A DNA stretch of 6,018 nt, taken from NCBI GenBank assembly GCA_002404795.1, contig DHKK01000070.1:1-6018 (forward strand), read 5' to 3'. Under the pieces are notes generated by a model, which saw nothing but the letters and a program-made list of their open reading frames with translations, had not been told where the DNA came from and ran no database searches. A program made the translations under genes and the position numbers. Shown here in pieces: positions 4,427 to 6,018 of this stretch. Position 1 is the stretch's first letter, and each line of letters starts with the position of its first letter. This DNA is from Clostridiales bacterium UBA4696. GTDB taxonomy: Bacteria > Bacillota > Clostridia > Oscillospirales > Oscillospiraceae.

Positions 4427-6018
4427 ATGCAGAGCTACATCAGCACCAGCACCGCAGCCCTGCTGACCGGCGAAGCCCCCCAGCGCATCCGCGAGAAGAT
4501 CGCGGGCGGCGTCTATGAGACCCGCAAGCAGTCCGGCGGCCGCGGCGGCAACGGCGGCGAAAGCTACCAGATCGCCGTCAGCAGCCTGCCGGTGGAGGCG
4601 CAGATCCTTTACTACGCACAATGCGACAACGCCGCTGGCGGCGAAGACTGCGATCTGGCCGCCTACCACGCCCGCTTCGGCGAGAAGGGCATCCAGGAGC
4701 TGCTGGGCAAGCAGCGCGCCGTCCGGCAGGGCCGCGCGATCCGCGCGATGAATCCGGCAGACGTGGTGGAGCAGCTGGCAGCGCTGGCCGAGGATCACGG
4801 CACGAGCCTGCGGACGCTCTACCGCTGGATGGACGCCTACGAGGAAAAGGGGCTGCCGGGCATCATGCGCGCAGTGAGCCGCAAGGACAAGGGCACACGG
4901 CCGAGCATCTGCGCGGCTGCCTATCAATACGCATACGGCCTGTACGCCGACAAGGTGAAACGGACGCAGGCCACGATCTACAACAAGCTGGTGGACAAGG
5001 CCGCCGTGCTGGGGCCGGACGCCTGCCAGAAGTGCATCTTCTGCGAGGGCACCGAGGCCCGCGCCCGTCTGATGGAAACGGGCGAGATCAATCACTACCC
5101 GCCCTGCGCCGAGCCGGTGAAGGCGGGGATGCGGGTGCCGGAGTGCAGGCAGACGCTGTCGCGGATGCTGGCGGCGATCCCATCGGATGAAGTGACGCTG
5201 GCCCGCCGCGGCGTGAAGGCCTGGAAGGACGACCACATGTTCATGGCGGTGCGCGAGAAGCCGCAGACTGTGAACGAGGTCTGGTTCGGCGACCACCACC
5301 AGTTCGACTGCTTCGTGCTGGACGAGACCGGCAAGCCGGTGCGCCCGTGGCTGACGGCCTGGTACGACGCCGCGACCGGCTGCCTGGTGGGCTGGGTGCT
5401 CTGCACCAACCCGAACACGGAGACGATCACCGAGGCGTTCATCCGCGGCGTGGCCCACACGGAGCACAGCCCATTCTACGGCCTGCCCGCCCATCTCTAC
5501 ATAGACAACGGCAAGGACTACCGCAGCAAGACCTTCGAGACCGGCCTGATCAAGGAGCACGACCTGGGCTATCTGAACTGCAACATCGCCAGCAACAGCG
5601 TGATCCAGCTGTTCAACGTGACGGTCCACCACGCGCAGCCCTATCACGGCTGGGCCAAGACCGTGGAGCGATTCTTCGGCACGCTGGAGGACATCTACAT
5701 CCGCGACGCGCCCGGCTGGTGCGGCGGCAGCCCGAAGGAACGGCCGGAGGACTTCTCCCGCGAGCTGCGGCGGCAGCTGGAGCATGGGCAGCTGTGGACG
5801 ATGGACCAGTTCTACGAATGGCTTCGGGACGACGTCTTCCCCGCCTACCACAGCCGGCCCCACGAGGGCCACGGCGGGCGCAAGCCTATCGACCTTTACA
5901 ACACTTTGCCCCGCGCCCGCATGGACCAGCCCAGCTGGCAGATGCTGTCGGTGGCACGCATGGACATGACCGAGCGCAAGATCACACAGCGCGGCATGGA
6001 AAGCTGGACTTCACTGCG
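4427..6018 (+). CDS. MuA-like DDE transposase, partial (C-terminus outside window)
   Basis: The start at 4427 follows the previous stop directly, with AGGGG (4415-4419) 7 bases upstream. The 530 residues seen match MuA in order. Residues 1-65 are the Mu-type winged-helix domain ('GGVYETRKQSGGRGG', then 'SSLPVEAQ', as in MuA), which in Mu binds the enhancer. Then come helix-turn-helix segments ('GTSLRTLYRWMDAYEEKGLPGI', 125-146) for end binding. The RNase H-like core starts near 280, with catalytic D289 (FGDHH), D360 (LYIDNG) and E414 (KTVERFFG), spacings close to the D269, D336 and E392 of MuA. MuA is 663 aa, so about 130 residues, including the part contacting MuB, are missing at the edge. 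Unusual is a cysteine cluster, C200-x2-C203-x2-C206 with C227 and C240, just before the catalytic core. It should replicate the phage by transposition during lytic growth. Confidence 0.95.
   Translation, partial: MQSYISTSTAALLTGEAPQRIREKIAGGVYETRKQSGGRGGNGGESYQIAVSSLPVEAQILYYAQCDNAAGGEDCDLAAYHARFGEKGIQELLGKQRAVRQGRAIRAMNPADVVEQLAALAEDHGTSLRTLYRWMDAYEEKGLPGIMRAVSRKDKGTRPSICAAAYQYAYGLYADKVKRTQATIYNKLVDKAAVLGPDACQKCIFCEGTEARARLMETGEINHYPPCAEPVKAGMRVPECRQTLSRMLAAIPSDEVTLARRGVKAWKDDHMFMAVREKPQTVNEVWFGDHHQFDCFVLDETGKPVRPWLTAWYDAATGCLVGWVLCTNPNTETITEAFIRGVAHTEHSPFYGLPAHLYIDNGKDYRSKTFETGLIKEHDLGYLNCNIASNSVIQLFNVTVHHAQPYHGWAKTVERFFGTLEDIYIRDAPGWCGGSPKERPEDFSRELRRQLEHGQLWTMDQFYEWLRDDVFPAYHSRPHEGHGGRKPIDLYNTLPRARMDQPSWQMLSVARMDMTERKITQRGMESWTSL

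Larger units (their letters stand above)
1546..6018 (+). mobile_element. Mu-like transposable prophage, left arm (right end outside window)
   Basis: The element carries a leftward repressor, rightward early genes and a MuA-type transposase, the order seen in Mu-like phages. I place its left end at 1546. The host reading frame loses all family resemblance exactly there, the sequence begins TGTAACG (Mu-type ends start with TG), and base composition turns GC-rich soon after. The five host bases before it, ATCTC (1541-1545), would be the target duplication if the 5-bp rule of Mu holds; the second copy should flank the right end outside the window. The type of element is near certain from the transposase. 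The exact boundary is an inference from one side only. Confidence 0.8.

Noticed and set aside
4145..5872. Long leftward open frame of 575 codons opposite the transposase
   Set aside because: It lies antisense to a clear MuA-like transposase with its catalytic triad. Its product is rich in Ala, Val, Leu, His and Arg with no domain, as expected for the opposite strand of GC-rich coding DNA.

Overview
The window looks like a Gram-positive, Clostridia-type chromosome (probably a gut Oscillospiraceae-like organism; inferred from strong AGGAGG-type ribosome sites, moderately high GC and the gene families) into which a Mu-like transposable phage has inserted. Only the phage left arm is present. The host part is 1-1545. 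The phage starts, by my reading, at 1546 and runs past the right edge.

Host part: a small leftward gene at the left edge (partial, DUF4177-like) and a divergent rightward gene for a secreted choice-of-anchor I protein. The second gene is cut after about 367 codons, and its stop codon TAA is made from the first bases of the inserted element (TGTAA). No reading frame after 1546 continues the host protein.

Phage part: 1546-2145 is about 600 bp without a convincing gene. It holds a candidate transposase-site direct repeat, a cluster of GCGTT/AACGC motifs, a GATTGGTCC repeat, two or three candidate terminators and a TATGCA triplet. Then comes a leftward XRE repressor (2146-2526) and a compact control region. 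There the rightward early promoter (TTGACT-17-TATACT) has a perfect 8-4-8 palindrome lying between its -35 and -10, and a leftward TATAAT overlaps it on the other strand. The rightward early operon encodes a 209-aa HTH/coiled-coil protein, three small proteins (one with four spaced cysteines), a small HTH protein and a MuA-type DDE transposase (D289, D360, E414; open at the right edge).

The order repressor (leftward) - early regulator - small genes - transposase is the Mu layout, but the repressor is a plain XRE protein rather than a Mu c relative. The most interesting item is a 71-aa gene on the opposite strand inside the early operon (3251-3466), with its own near-consensus extended -10 promoter. 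Transcription from it would run antisense through the first early gene and on into the repressor gene, which resembles the geometry of lambda PRE. Other notable items are three back-to-back GC-rich hairpins before the second HTH gene and a cysteine cluster inserted in the N-terminal half of the transposase.
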